This document shows, piece after piece, positions 15,057 through 23,771 of a DNA stretch of 64,000 bases (the first letter of the stretch is position 1; each line of letters opens with the position of its first letter). Both the position numbers and the translations under genes were made by a program. Origin of the DNA: Streptomyces exfoliatus (GTDB taxonomy: Bacteria > Actinomycetota > Actinomycetes > Streptomycetales > Streptomycetaceae); the NCBI RefSeq assembly GCF_000725545.1, contig NZ_JNZP01000021.1, positions 1 through 64,000 of the forward strand. Direction: 5' to 3'. Under the pieces are notes generated by a model, which ran no database searches, had not been told where the DNA came from, and saw nothing but the letters and a program-made list of their open reading frames with translations.

Positions 15057-16789
15057 GCGACACCGGCACCGCGCGCGGCCCCGAGGAGCTCCGCAGCCAC
15101 CAGTGGTACGGCACGGACGGGCTGCGTTCGTTCAGCCACCGCGCCCGCACCCGGCAGCTCGGCTATCTGCCCGAGGAGCACCTGGGCAAGCCGGTCATCG
15201 CGATCCTCAACACCTGGTCCGACATCAACCCCTGCCACGTCCATCTGCGCGACCGCGCGCAGGCCGTGAAGCGGGGGGTGTGGCAGGCCGGTGGCTTCCC
15301 GCTCGAATTCCCGGTCTCGACCCTGTCGGAGACCTTCCAGAAGCCGACCCCGATGCTCTACCGCAACCTCCTCGCCCTGGAGACGGAGGAGCTGCTGCGC
15401 TCGTACCCGGTGGACGGGGCGGTCCTCATGGGCGGCTGCGACAAGACGACGCCTGCGCTCCTCATGGGCGCGGCCTCGGTCGACCTGCCGACCGTCTTCG
15501 TCCCGGCCGGTCCGATGCTGCCGGGTCACTGGCGGGGCGAGACCCTGGGCTCCGGTACGGACATGTGGAAGTACTGGGACGAGAAGCGGGCCGGTCTGAT
15601 CGGCGACTGCGAGATGGCGGAGCTGGAGAGCGGTCTGGCCCGTTCTCCCGGGCACTGCATGACGATGGGCACGGCGTCCACGCTGACCGCCGCCGCGGAG
15701 ACCCTGGGCGTGACCGTGCCGGGTGCCTCCTCGGTGCCGGCGGTGGACTCGGGTCATGACCGGATGGCCGCCGCGTCGGGTCTGCGGATCGTGGAGCTCG
15801 TACGGCAGGACCTGCGGCTCTCGCGGTTGCTCACCCGGGAGGCGTACGAGGACGCGGTCGCCGCGGTGCTCGCGCTCGGCGGTTCGACCAACGCGGTCAT
15901 CCATCTCATCGCCATGGCGGGACGTTCGGGGGTGCAGCTGACGCTCGACGACTTCGACCGGATCGCGCGGACCGTGCCGGTCCTGGCGAACCTGCGGCCG
16001 GGTGGGAAGTACCTCATGGAGGACTTCCACTTCGCGGGCGGCATGACGGGCTTCCTGTCCCGGCTCACCGACGTGCTGCACCTGGACCGGCCCACCGTCT
16101 CGCACGCCACGCTGCGGGAACAGCTCGACGGCGCGCTCGTGCACGACGATGACGTCATCCGGGAGCGGTCGCGACCGCTGGCCGCCGAGGGCGGGGTGGC
16201 GGTGCTGCGCGGCAACCTCTGTCCCGACGGGGCGGTCATCAAGCACATCGCGGCCGAGCCCGGACTGCTCAAGCACACCGGCCCCGCGATCGTCTTCGAC
16301 GACTACCGGTCGATGCAGCGGACCATCGACGACCCGGCGCTCGGCATCACGCCCGAGCACGTGCTCGTGCTGCGCGGAGCGGGCCCCAAGGGCGGTCCCG
16401 GGATGCCGGAGTACGGGATGCTGCCCATCCCCCGGTACCTGCTCGAACAGGGTGTCCGGGACATGGTGCGGATCTCCGACGCCCGGATGAGCGGGACGAG
16501 TTACGGGGCGTGTGTGCTGCACGTGGCGCCCGAGTCCCATGTCGGCGGACCCCTTGCCCTCGTCCGTACGGGCGATACGATCACCCTCGACGTCGCCGCG
16601 CGCTCCCTCCACCTGCACGTCACGGACGAGGAGCTGGACAGCCGGCGGGCCTCGTGGACACCCCCGCCGGCCCGGTACGAACGCGGTTACGGCGCGCTCT
16701 ACATGGAGCAGATCTCCCAGGCCGACACCGGCTGCGACTTCGAGTTCCTGGCGCGGCCGGGCGCCACCCCCGATCCGTACGCGGGCTGA
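15053..16789 (+). CDS. IlvD/Edd-family dehydratase, probable L-arabinonate (pentonate) dehydratase
   Basis: A 578-residue Fe-S dehydratase. The three cluster cysteines are visible at Cys61 (DINPCHVHL), Cys129 (GGCDKTTPA) and Cys202 (PGHCMTMG), with the metal-binding Lys131 just after Cys129. This spacing and the length match the arabinonate/xylonate dehydratase group rather than branched-chain dihydroxyacid dehydratase. It would convert a pentonate to the 2-keto-3-deoxy acid used by the preceding enzyme. It starts with an ATGA overlap. No aldose dehydrogenase, lactonase or semialdehyde dehydrogenase of the pathway is in the window, although arabinose-releasing GH43 and GH51 genes are. Confidence 0.88.
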   Translation: MSDTGTARGPEELRSHQWYGTDGLRSFSHRARTRQLGYLPEEHLGKPVIAILNTWSDINPCHVHLRDRAQAVKRGVWQAGGFPLEFPVSTLSETFQKPTPMLYRNLLALETEELLRSYPVDGAVLMGGCDKTTPALLMGAASVDLPTVFVPAGPMLPGHWRGETLGSGTDMWKYWDEKRAGLIGDCEMAELESGLARSPGHCMTMGTASTLTAAAETLGVTVPGASSVPAVDSGHDRMAAASGLRIVELVRQDLRLSRLLTREAYEDAVAAVLALGGSTNAVIHLIAMAGRSGVQLTLDDFDRIARTVPVLANLRPGGKYLMEDFHFAGGMTGFLSRLTDVLHLDRPTVSHATLREQLDGALVHDDDVIRERSRPLAAEGGVAVLRGNLCPDGAVIKHIAAEPGLLKHTGPAIVFDDYRSMQRTIDDPALGITPEHVLVLRGAGPKGGPGMPEYGMLPIPRYLLEQGVRDMVRISDARMSGTSYGACVLHVAPESHVGGPLALVRTGDTITLDVAARSLHLHVTDEELDSRRASWTPPPARYERGYGALYMEQISQADTGCDFEFLARPGATPDPYAG

Positions 16790-16879
16790 GACCCGCCGCC
16801 GAACTCCGGGCCGTGGCGGCCCACAAGCCCCATCAGCTCCACCCGCCCCACCTTGTCCGAAATATCGAACGACGTTCGC

Positions 16880-16889
16880 GAAGCGCTTC
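16880..16889. promoter_or_regulatory. LacI-type operator GAAGCGCTTC before permease
   Basis: A perfect 10-bp core (in context CGCGAAGCGCTTCACC) 21 bp before the permease start. Immediately upstream, CGAAC and GTTCG arms (16866-16878) form a second small inverted repeat with a 3-nt centre. The 121-bp gap 16790-16910 between IlvD and the permease therefore looks like an internal control point of the operon. Confidence 0.65.
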
Positions 16890-16910
16890 ACCGAGAACGG
16901 AGCCGCCGTC

Positions 16911-17849
16911 ATGGCCTCAGCTGTGACCAAACCGCCCCAAGCCGTCACGGCACGGGGGCGCCGCCGCACGGGAGCGACCCCCCGCCGACTGCCGTACCTG
17001 CTGATCGCCCCCGCCGGACTGCTGATGCTGGGCTTCATCGCCTACCCGGTGCTCAGCGTCTTCTACTACAGCCTCCAGCACTACAACCCCACGAAGCCCT
17101 GGCGGAACGGCTTCGCCGGCATGGAGAACTTCACCCGGATCTTCACGGACGACCCGCACTTCTGGGGGACGCTGACCTTCAGCCTCAAGTGGGTCGTCGT
17201 CGAGGTGACGCTCCAGCTGCTCTTCGGTCTCGCGCTCGCCCTCATCGTGAACCAGACCTTCGTCGGCCGCGCCCTGGGCCGCGCCCTGGTCTTCTCCCCC
17301 TGGGCCGTCTCCGGCGTGCTGACCTCCGCGATCTGGGTGCTGCTCTACAACTCCCAGACCGGCATCAGCCGGTACCTGGCGGACATGGGGGTGGGCACGT
17401 ACGGCACGTCCTGGCTCTCCGACACCGCGACCGTCTTCCCCGCGGCGATCATCGCCGACCTCTGGCGCGGCGTGCCCTTCTTCGCCATCCTCATCCTGGC
17501 CGACCTCCAGTCCGTACCGAAGGACCTGTACGAGGCGGCCGAGGTCGACGGGGCGGGCCGGGTCCGCCAGTTCGTCCACATCACGCTGCCCCACATCCGG
17601 GACGCGATCGTCCTCTCCACGCTGCTGCGCGCGGTGTGGGAGTTCAACAACGTCGACCTGCTGTACACGCTGACCGGCGGCGGACCCGCGGGCGAGACGA
17701 CCACGCTGCCGCTGTACATCGCCCACACCAGCGTCGACGCCCACAACTTCGGATACGCCTCCGCCCTCACCACGGTGGCGTTCGTGATTCTTCTCTTCTG
17801 CTCGATGGTCTATCTGCGCCTGAGCAAGTTCGGAGGCGACGGCAAGTGA
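16911..17849 (+). CDS. Sugar ABC transporter permease, MalF type
   Basis: A 312-residue membrane protein with six predicted helices (first at PYLLIAPAGLLMLGFIAYPV). The EAA loop is EAAEVDGAGRVRQFVHITLP. It forms the importer with the next permease and, unusually, with a binding protein encoded four genes further on (22431). Its stop overlaps the next start (GTGA). A GGAG ribosome site precedes the ATG by 8 nt. Probable substrate: arabino- or pectin-derived oligosaccharides, judged from the adjoining GH43 and pectinases. Confidence 0.92.
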   Translation: MASAVTKPPQAVTARGRRRTGATPRRLPYLLIAPAGLLMLGFIAYPVLSVFYYSLQHYNPTKPWRNGFAGMENFTRIFTDDPHFWGTLTFSLKWVVVEVTLQLLFGLALALIVNQTFVGRALGRALVFSPWAVSGVLTSAIWVLLYNSQTGISRYLADMGVGTYGTSWLSDTATVFPAAIIADLWRGVPFFAILILADLQSVPKDLYEAAEVDGAGRVRQFVHITLPHIRDAIVLSTLLRAVWEFNNVDLLYTLTGGGPAGETTTLPLYIAHTSVDAHNFGYASALTTVAFVILLFCSMVYLRLSKFGGDGK

Positions 17850-18760
17850 CAGCCGAGTCCATCCTCAGCCCGGTCCCGGCCGCCGCCACGCAGTCGGCAC
17901 CGCCGCCCGACCGGACCCCGCCCGCCGTCCCCCGCGGCAAGCGCCGGGCCTGGGACGAGGTGCCCCGCTGGCAGATCTACCTGCCCCTCGGGATCTACCT
18001 GGTCTTCACCCTGGTCCCCTTCTACTGGATCATGCTGTTCGCCGTACGGCCCGCCGGCTCCACCTCGCTGCTGCCCTGGCCGATGACGACCGCCCACTTC
18101 GAGAAGGTGTGGAACGAGCGCTCCTTCGGCGTCTTCTTCCAGAACAGCCTGCTCATCGGCGTCGCGGTCCTGGTGATGACCACCGTCGTCGCCCTCGCCG
18201 GCGGCTACGCCCTCGCCCGGTTCGACTTCCGGATCAAGAAGGGCTTCATGCTGGCCCTGCTCTGCTCCCAGTTCGTCCCGGGCGCCCTGCTCCTCGTCCC
18301 GCTGTTCCAGATCTTCGCCGAACTGAAGATGATCAACTCCCTCGGCAGCGTCATCATCGCCGAGACCGTCTTCCAGCTCCCGCTGTCGATGATCCTCATC
18401 AGCGGCTTCATCAGGAACGTGCCGTACTCCCTGGAGGAGGCCGCCTGGGTCGACGGCTGCAACCGGTTCAGCGCCTTCCGGATCGTCGTCCTCCCGCTGC
18501 TCAGGCCCGGTCTGGTCGCCGTCGGCTCCTTCGCCTTCGTCCACGCCTGGAACCACTTCCTCTTCGCCCTGATGTTCCTCAGCAGCCAGGACAAGCAGAC
18601 GATCCCGGTCGGCCTCAACACCCTCATGGGCGCCGACAGCGTCGACCTCGGAGCGCTCGCCGCGGGCGGCGTCATCGCCGCCGTCCCCGTCGTCATCGTC
18701 TTCGGCTTCATCCAGAAGTGGCTCGTCACCGGCTTCAGCGCGGGGGCGGTGAAGGGATGA
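17846..18760 (+). CDS. Sugar ABC transporter permease, MalG type
   Basis: A 304-residue membrane subunit with about six helices after a 45-residue polar tail. The EAA loop reads EAAWVDGCNRFSAFRIVVLP and the protein ends in SAGAVKG, standard for the family. GTG start coupled to the upstream permease by GTGA; stop coupled to the Gfo/Idh gene by ATGA. Confidence 0.92.
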   Translation: MTAESILSPVPAAATQSAPPPDRTPPAVPRGKRRAWDEVPRWQIYLPLGIYLVFTLVPFYWIMLFAVRPAGSTSLLPWPMTTAHFEKVWNERSFGVFFQNSLLIGVAVLVMTTVVALAGGYALARFDFRIKKGFMLALLCSQFVPGALLLVPLFQIFAELKMINSLGSVIIAETVFQLPLSMILISGFIRNVPYSLEEAAWVDGCNRFSAFRIVVLPLLRPGLVAVGSFAFVHAWNHFLFALMFLSSQDKQTIPVGLNTLMGADSVDLGALAAGGVIAAVPVVIVFGFIQKWLVTGFSAGAVKG

Positions 18761-19950
18761 GCGACGACCGTACGAGCAAGGAAGCCATGAACACCGCACG
18801 CACCCCGCTGCCCGTGGTCCTCGCGGGCGCCCGCGGCCACGGCCGCAGCCACCTCCTCAACATCCGCCGGCTCGAAGAGCAGGGGCTCGTCCGGCTCGCC
18901 GGGGTCTGCGAGCTGCGCCCGCTCGACGCGGCCGAGCTCGACGGCATCGGGGACCCGGCGCAGTCCGCCGACTTCGAGGCGCTGCTCGCCTCGACCGGCG
19001 CCCGGATCGTGGTGCTCAGCACCCCCATCCAGACGCACACCGACATGACGCTCGCCGCCGCCCGGCACGGGGCGCACATCCTCCTGGAGAAGCCGCCCGC
19101 CCCGTCGTTGGCGGAGTTCCGCCGGATGGCCGACGGGGTCGAGGCCGCCGGGGTGGCCTGCCAGATCGGCTTCCAGTCGCTCGGCTCGCACGCGGTGCCC
19201 GCGATCCGCAGGCTGGTCGAGGAAGGCGCCATCGGCGAACTCCTCGGCGTCGGCGGGGCCGGTGCCTGGGTCCGCGACGAGGCCTACTTCCGGCGCGCCC
19301 CCTGGGCGGGACACCGGCGGCTCGGCGGGGTCGACGTCGTCGACGGCGCGCTCACCAACCCCCTGGCGCACGCCGTCGCCACGGCGCTCGCGCTGTCCGG
19401 CTCCACCCGGGCCGAGGACGTCGAGCACATCGAGACCGAGCTGCTGCACGCCCACGCCATCGAGTCCGACGACACCTCGGCGGTACGGGTCGTGACCTCC
19501 GCCGGCACCCAGGTCACCGTCGCGGCGACGCTGTGCGCCGAGAAGTCCTCGGAGCCGTACGTCATCGTCCACGGCAGCCAGGGCCGGATCACCTTCTGGT
19601 ACCGGCAGGACCGGGTCCTCGTGCAGCGGGCCGGGCACGGCCCCGTGGAGACCGAGTACGGCCGCACCGACCTCCTGGAGAACCTCGTCGCCCATGTCAC
19701 CGACGGCGAGCCGCTGTGGGTGCCGCCGGCGGAGACCGGCGCGTTCATGCGGGTCGTCGAGGCGGTACGGACGGCTCCCGACCCGCTGGAGCTCCCCGCC
19801 GCGCACTGGCACACCGAGCCAGGCGAGAGCGCGCCGCGCCGGGTCGTCGACGGCGTCGACGCCCTGGTCGACGCCAGCGCCGACGGGCTGAGGCTGTTCT
19901 CCGAACTCGGCGCCGTCTGGGCACCGCCGGTCCGGGCGGAGGTCCGATGA
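18757..19950 (+). CDS. Gfo/Idh/MocA-family oxidoreductase
   Basis: A 397-residue NAD(P)-dependent sugar oxidoreductase. The Rossmann domain starts at VVLAGARGHGRSH (the usual GxGxxG is altered to GARGHG) and the family's catalytic lysine motif is ILLEKPPAPS. The substrate domain follows from about residue 135. The start at 18757 gives an ATGA overlap; an ATG at 18787 is a second candidate. It is coupled on both sides, to the permease and the DUF6807 gene. The context suggests oxidation of a sugar or glycoside during oligosaccharide breakdown, perhaps at C3, but the reaction is unknown. Confidence 0.88.
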   Translation: MSDDRTSKEAMNTARTPLPVVLAGARGHGRSHLLNIRRLEEQGLVRLAGVCELRPLDAAELDGIGDPAQSADFEALLASTGARIVVLSTPIQTHTDMTLAAARHGAHILLEKPPAPSLAEFRRMADGVEAAGVACQIGFQSLGSHAVPAIRRLVEEGAIGELLGVGGAGAWVRDEAYFRRAPWAGHRRLGGVDVVDGALTNPLAHAVATALALSGSTRAEDVEHIETELLHAHAIESDDTSAVRVVTSAGTQVTVAATLCAEKSSEPYVIVHGSQGRITFWYRQDRVLVQRAGHGPVETEYGRTDLLENLVAHVTDGEPLWVPPAETGAFMRVVEAVRTAPDPLELPAAHWHTEPGESAPRRVVDGVDALVDASADGLRLFSELGAVWAPPVRAEVR

Positions 19951-20792
19951 GCCCCGAGACCCCGACGGTCCTGCGCTGCGCGGGCCGCGCCGTCGCCCAC
20001 TACACCACCCGGCCCGACCTCGCCCCCGACCACTCGCCCCGGCCCTACCTCCACCCCGTCACCACCCTCGGCGGCCGGCCCGTGACCGAGACGGTGCCCG
20101 AGGACCACAGGCACCACCTGGGCGCGGGCGTCGCGGTGCCCGATGTCGACGGACGCAACTTCTGGGGCGGGCGCACCTTCGTCCGCGGCCGCGGCTCCGT
20201 CGAGCTCGACAACCACGGGGTGCAGCGGCACGACGGATTCAAGCTCTGCGACCCGGACGGCTTCGTGGAGGAGCTGACCTGGACGGCCGGAGGCGAGCGG
20301 CTGCTCCGGGAACACCGGACGGTGGCGGCCGTCGCGCTCACCGACTCCGCCTGGGCGCTCGACCTGACGTTCTCCCTCACCAACGTGGCCGGCCGGGACC
20401 TGTCGATCGGCAGCCCCGCGACCAACGGCCGGCCGGGCGCCGCGTACGGCGGCTTCTTCTGGCGCGCGCCGCTGGAGGCCACTCCGCCGGTCGTGTTCGG
20501 GGCGGACGCCGACGGCGAGGAGGCGGTGCACGGGGTCCGGTCCGACTGGGTGGCGCTCGCGGGCGAGGGCTGGACCCTGGTGTTCGCCGGGGCGACCGCG
20601 CGGACCCGGGAGGACCCGTGGTTCGTGCGCGCCGCCGAGTACCCGGGCGTCGGTTCCTCCCTCGCGTACGGCGAACGGCTCGCGGTGGCGGACGGGGAGA
20701 CGTTCGTACGGCGGGTGGTGACCGTCGTCGCCGACGGCCGCCTCGACCGGGACGGCGCCGCGGCCCTGGTCCGCAAGGCGGTGGCGTCGTGA
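19947..20792 (+). CDS. DUF6807 (PmoA-like) protein, function unknown
   Basis: A 281-residue cytoplasmic protein without signal peptide. It has conserved HHLGAGVAVPDVDGRNFWGG near residue 55 and GGFFWRAP near 170, the signature of the PmoA-like/DUF6807 family, which is predicted to be beta-rich and possibly galactose-mutarotase-like. The family is found beside Gfo/Idh oxidoreductases in carbohydrate loci. Here both start and stop overlap neighbours (ATGA and GTGA), implying stoichiometric production with the Gfo/Idh and GH43 proteins. Enzymatic activity is not established. Confidence 0.8.
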   Translation: MSPETPTVLRCAGRAVAHYTTRPDLAPDHSPRPYLHPVTTLGGRPVTETVPEDHRHHLGAGVAVPDVDGRNFWGGRTFVRGRGSVELDNHGVQRHDGFKLCDPDGFVEELTWTAGGERLLREHRTVAAVALTDSAWALDLTFSLTNVAGRDLSIGSPATNGRPGAAYGGFFWRAPLEATPPVVFGADADGEEAVHGVRSDWVALAGEGWTLVFAGATARTREDPWFVRAAEYPGVGSSLAYGERLAVADGETFVRRVVTVVADGRLDRDGAAALVRKAVAS

Positions 20793-22369
20793 CCCCCGCG
20801 ACCACGACCGTCACCGGCGACCTGGGCGACGGCACGTACCGCAACCCCGTCCTGGCCGCCGACTGGTCCGACCCGGACGTCCTGCGGGTGGGCGAGGACT
20901 ACTACCTCACCGCGTCCAGCTTCGGCCGCGCCCCCGGGCTTCCGCTGCTGCACTCCCGGGACCTGGTCAACTGGACGCTCGTCGGCCACGCCCTCGAACG
21001 GCTCGAACCGGCCGCCGCGTTCACGGAGCCCCGGCACGACCGAGGCGTGTGGGCACCTTCGTTCCGGCACCACGACGGACGGTTCTGGATCTTCTGGGGC
21101 GACCCCGACCACGGGATCTACCAGGTCAACGCGGCTTCGGTGCGCGGCCCCTGGACGGCGCCGCACCTGGTGAAGGCCGGCCGCGGTCTGATCGACGCCT
21201 GCCCCCTGTGGGACGAGGAGTCGGGCGAGGCGTACCTCGTGCACGCCCTGGCCAAGTCCCGCGCGGGAATCAACAACCGGCTGATCGGGCACCGGATGAG
21301 CCCGGACGGCTCGAAGGTCCTCGACGAGGGCCAGGTCCTCGTCGACGCCGACCGGATACCCGGCTGGTTCACCCTGGAAGGCCCCAAGCTCTACCGGCAC
21401 GACGGCTGGTTCTGGATCCTGGCTCCGGCCGGGGGCGTGGCCACCGGCTGGCAGGGCGCGCTCCGGTCGCGGTCGTTCCTCGGCCCGTACGAGGAGCGGA
21501 TCGTCCTGGCGCAGGGCGACACCGACGTCAACGGCCCGCACCAGGGCGGCTGGGTGCGCACCCAGCACGGCGAGGACTGGTTCCTGCACTTCCAGCAGTC
21601 GGGCGCGCACGGCCGGCTCGTCCATCTCCAGCCGATGCGCTGGGACGGGGACGGCTGGCCCGTGCTCGGCGACGACGGGGCACCGGTCCGCGTCCACCGC
21701 AAGCCCGACCTGCCGGAGCAACCGCTCGCGCGGCCCGCCGTGGACGACACCTTTCCCGGCGGGCGGTTCGGCCGCCAGTGGCAGTGGACCGCCAACCCGG
21801 CCGAGGGCTGGGCCAGTCAGCACACCGGTGACGGCCTGAGGCTCGGCTGTGTGCGGACGGACCGCCTCGACGACCTGCGGAGCGTGCCGCACGTCCTCAC
21901 CCAGCGGCTGCCCGCCGGGGACCTCGTGGTCGAGGTCGGACTGCGGCTCGACTCCACGGCGCCCGGGTCCCGCGCGGGGCTCGTCGTCCTCGGCGACGCC
22001 TACGCCTGGATCGGCCTGGAGCGGGACCCCGACGGCACGGCCCGGCTCGTGCACCGCTTCGCGCCGGCCAACGCCGACGTCGAACGGGACGCGGCGCACC
22101 CGCGGCCGGTGTCCGGCGACCGCGTCCTGCTGCGGATCGAGGTCACGGCGGACGCGCGCTGCCGCTTCTCGTACTCGACCGACTCCAACGACTCCACCGA
22201 CTCCACCCCTGAGGGTGGCGGCGGCGAGGGTCCGGTCCGTCTCGGGCCGGAGTTCGCCGCCACCCCCTGGCGCTGGGTGGGCGCGCTGCTCGGCCTGTTC
22301 GCCGGCGCGCCGCGGAGCGCGGGACACGCCGGGACGGCCGTGTTCTCCGCCTTCCGCGTCACCCCCTGA
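20789..22369 (+). CDS. GH43 alpha-L-arabinofuranosidase / beta-xylosidase
   Basis: A 526-residue intracellular five-bladed propeller enzyme plus C-terminal beta-sandwich. The catalytic base Asp is in NPVLAADWSDPDVLRVGEDYYL near residue 25, the pKa-modulating Asp in LIDACPLWDEE near 133, and the acid Glu in GWFTLEGPKLY near 195. From about residue 320 a beta-sandwich of the GH43 C2 (concanavalin-like) kind follows. A low-complexity SDSNDSTDSTPEGGGGEG stretch near residue 470 interrupts the sandwich. No signal peptide, so it trims imported arabinan or xylan oligomers. GTG start coupled to DUF6807. Confidence 0.88.
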   Translation: MTPATTTVTGDLGDGTYRNPVLAADWSDPDVLRVGEDYYLTASSFGRAPGLPLLHSRDLVNWTLVGHALERLEPAAAFTEPRHDRGVWAPSFRHHDGRFWIFWGDPDHGIYQVNAASVRGPWTAPHLVKAGRGLIDACPLWDEESGEAYLVHALAKSRAGINNRLIGHRMSPDGSKVLDEGQVLVDADRIPGWFTLEGPKLYRHDGWFWILAPAGGVATGWQGALRSRSFLGPYEERIVLAQGDTDVNGPHQGGWVRTQHGEDWFLHFQQSGAHGRLVHLQPMRWDGDGWPVLGDDGAPVRVHRKPDLPEQPLARPAVDDTFPGGRFGRQWQWTANPAEGWASQHTGDGLRLGCVRTDRLDDLRSVPHVLTQRLPAGDLVVEVGLRLDSTAPGSRAGLVVLGDAYAWIGLERDPDGTARLVHRFAPANADVERDAAHPRPVSGDRVLLRIEVTADARCRFSYSTDSNDSTDSTPEGGGGEGPVRLGPEFAATPWRWVGALLGLFAGAPRSAGHAGTAVFSAFRVTP

Positions 22370-22430
22370 ACTCCCCCACACCCCCATCCCCGCAAGTCCC
22401 CCGCAACACCCCGAGAGAAGAGAGCCGACG

Positions 22431-23771
22431 ATGACCATCTTCCCCGGCGGACGGCGCAGAGCCGCCCTCGCCCTCGCCCTGTCCGGCGTCCTCGCCCTGA
22501 CCGCCACCGCCTGCGGTGACGACGGCAGCGGCTCGGGCGGCGAGAAGGGCACCGAAGGATCGGGCAAGGGAAAGATCACCTTCTGGGACAACAACGGCGG
22601 TGTCCGCACCGACATCTGGAAGGAGATCATCGCGGACTTCGAGAAGGCGAACCCCGACATCGACGTCGAGTACGTCGGGATCGCCTCCAAGGAGGTCCAG
22701 TCGAAGTACGACACCGCGATCCAGGGCGACGGCCTGCCGGACGTGGGCGGAGTGGGCGCCGCGATGCTCGCCGGGATCGCCGCGCAGAACGCCCTGGAGC
22801 CGCTCGACGCCCGCGTCGAGGGCAGCTCGCTCAAGGGCAAGCTCAACAACGCCATGCTCAGGAGCGTCACGGCGGCGGGCGGCCAGGACAAGCTGTTCAC
22901 CGTCCCCACCTCCGCCAGCAACGGCGTGTTGTACTACCGCACCGACCTGTTCAAGGCGGCCGGGCTGCCGGAGCCCACCACGTGGTCGAAGTTCTACGCG
23001 GCGGCCGAGAAGCTGACCGCCGTCGACAAGAACAAGTTCGGCTACACGATCCGCGGCGGCGCCGGCTCGATCGCGCAGGCCCTGGACGCCATCTACGGCC
23101 AGAGCGGCATCACCAGCTTCTGGGACGGCGACAAGACCACCGTCAACGACCCGAAGAACGTGGCGGCCCTGGAGAAGTACGCCGCCCTGTACAAGAAGAC
23201 CACCCCGGCCGCCGACGTCAACAACGACTTCACCAAGATGGTCGCGCAGTGGGACAGCGGCGAGATCGGCATGCTGAACCACAACCTGGGCTCCTACCAG
23301 GACCACGTGAAGGCGCTGGGCACGGACAAGTTCCGGGGCATCCCCAACCCGACGCTCGACGACGGCACCCGGGTGCAGGTCTCCAACCCGGTCGACGGTC
23401 TCGGCCTGTTCTCCACGAGCAAGAACAAGGCCGCCGCCTGGAAGTTCATCGAGTTCGCGGCCTCGCACGCGTCCAACTCCAAGTGGAACAAGTCGGCCGG
23501 CGCCATCCCCGCCAACACGGAGGCCGCCAAGGACCCGTGGCTCCAGGAGGCGGAGCCGACGAAGCTGGGCGCCGACGTCCTGTTCAGCGGCGAGGCCACC
23601 ATCGTCGAGCTGCCGTACTACCTGCCGGACTGGAACACCATCTCCAAGGCCGACAACGAGCCCGGTTTCCAGAAGGTCCTGCTCGGCAAGTCCACGGCCA
23701 AGGAGTTCCTCGACGGCCTGGCCGAGCAGCTGAACGCGGCGCAGGCCGAGTGGAAGCAGCAGAACCCGTGA
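22431..23771 (+). CDS. Sugar-binding lipoprotein of the arabinan/pectin importer
   Basis: A 446-residue ABC substrate-binding protein with a basic n-region (FPGGRRRAAL), hydrophobic stretch and lipobox TATAC (Cys28), followed by a Gly/Ser-rich linker. The domain text KITFWDNNGGVRTDIWKEI is typical of the MalE-like family. It lies 61 nt after GH43, with GAGAGAAGAGAG purines as ribosome site, and should serve the permeases at 16911-18760. Separation from the permeases is unusual. Its stop overlaps the CE12 start (GTGA). Confidence 0.9.
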   Translation: MTIFPGGRRRAALALALSGVLALTATACGDDGSGSGGEKGTEGSGKGKITFWDNNGGVRTDIWKEIIADFEKANPDIDVEYVGIASKEVQSKYDTAIQGDGLPDVGGVGAAMLAGIAAQNALEPLDARVEGSSLKGKLNNAMLRSVTAAGGQDKLFTVPTSASNGVLYYRTDLFKAAGLPEPTTWSKFYAAAEKLTAVDKNKFGYTIRGGAGSIAQALDAIYGQSGITSFWDGDKTTVNDPKNVAALEKYAALYKKTTPAADVNNDFTKMVAQWDSGEIGMLNHNLGSYQDHVKALGTDKFRGIPNPTLDDGTRVQVSNPVDGLGLFSTSKNKAAAWKFIEFAASHASNSKWNKSAGAIPANTEAAKDPWLQEAEPTKLGADVLFSGEATIVELPYYLPDWNTISKADNEPGFQKVLLGKSTAKEFLDGLAEQLNAAQAEWKQQNP

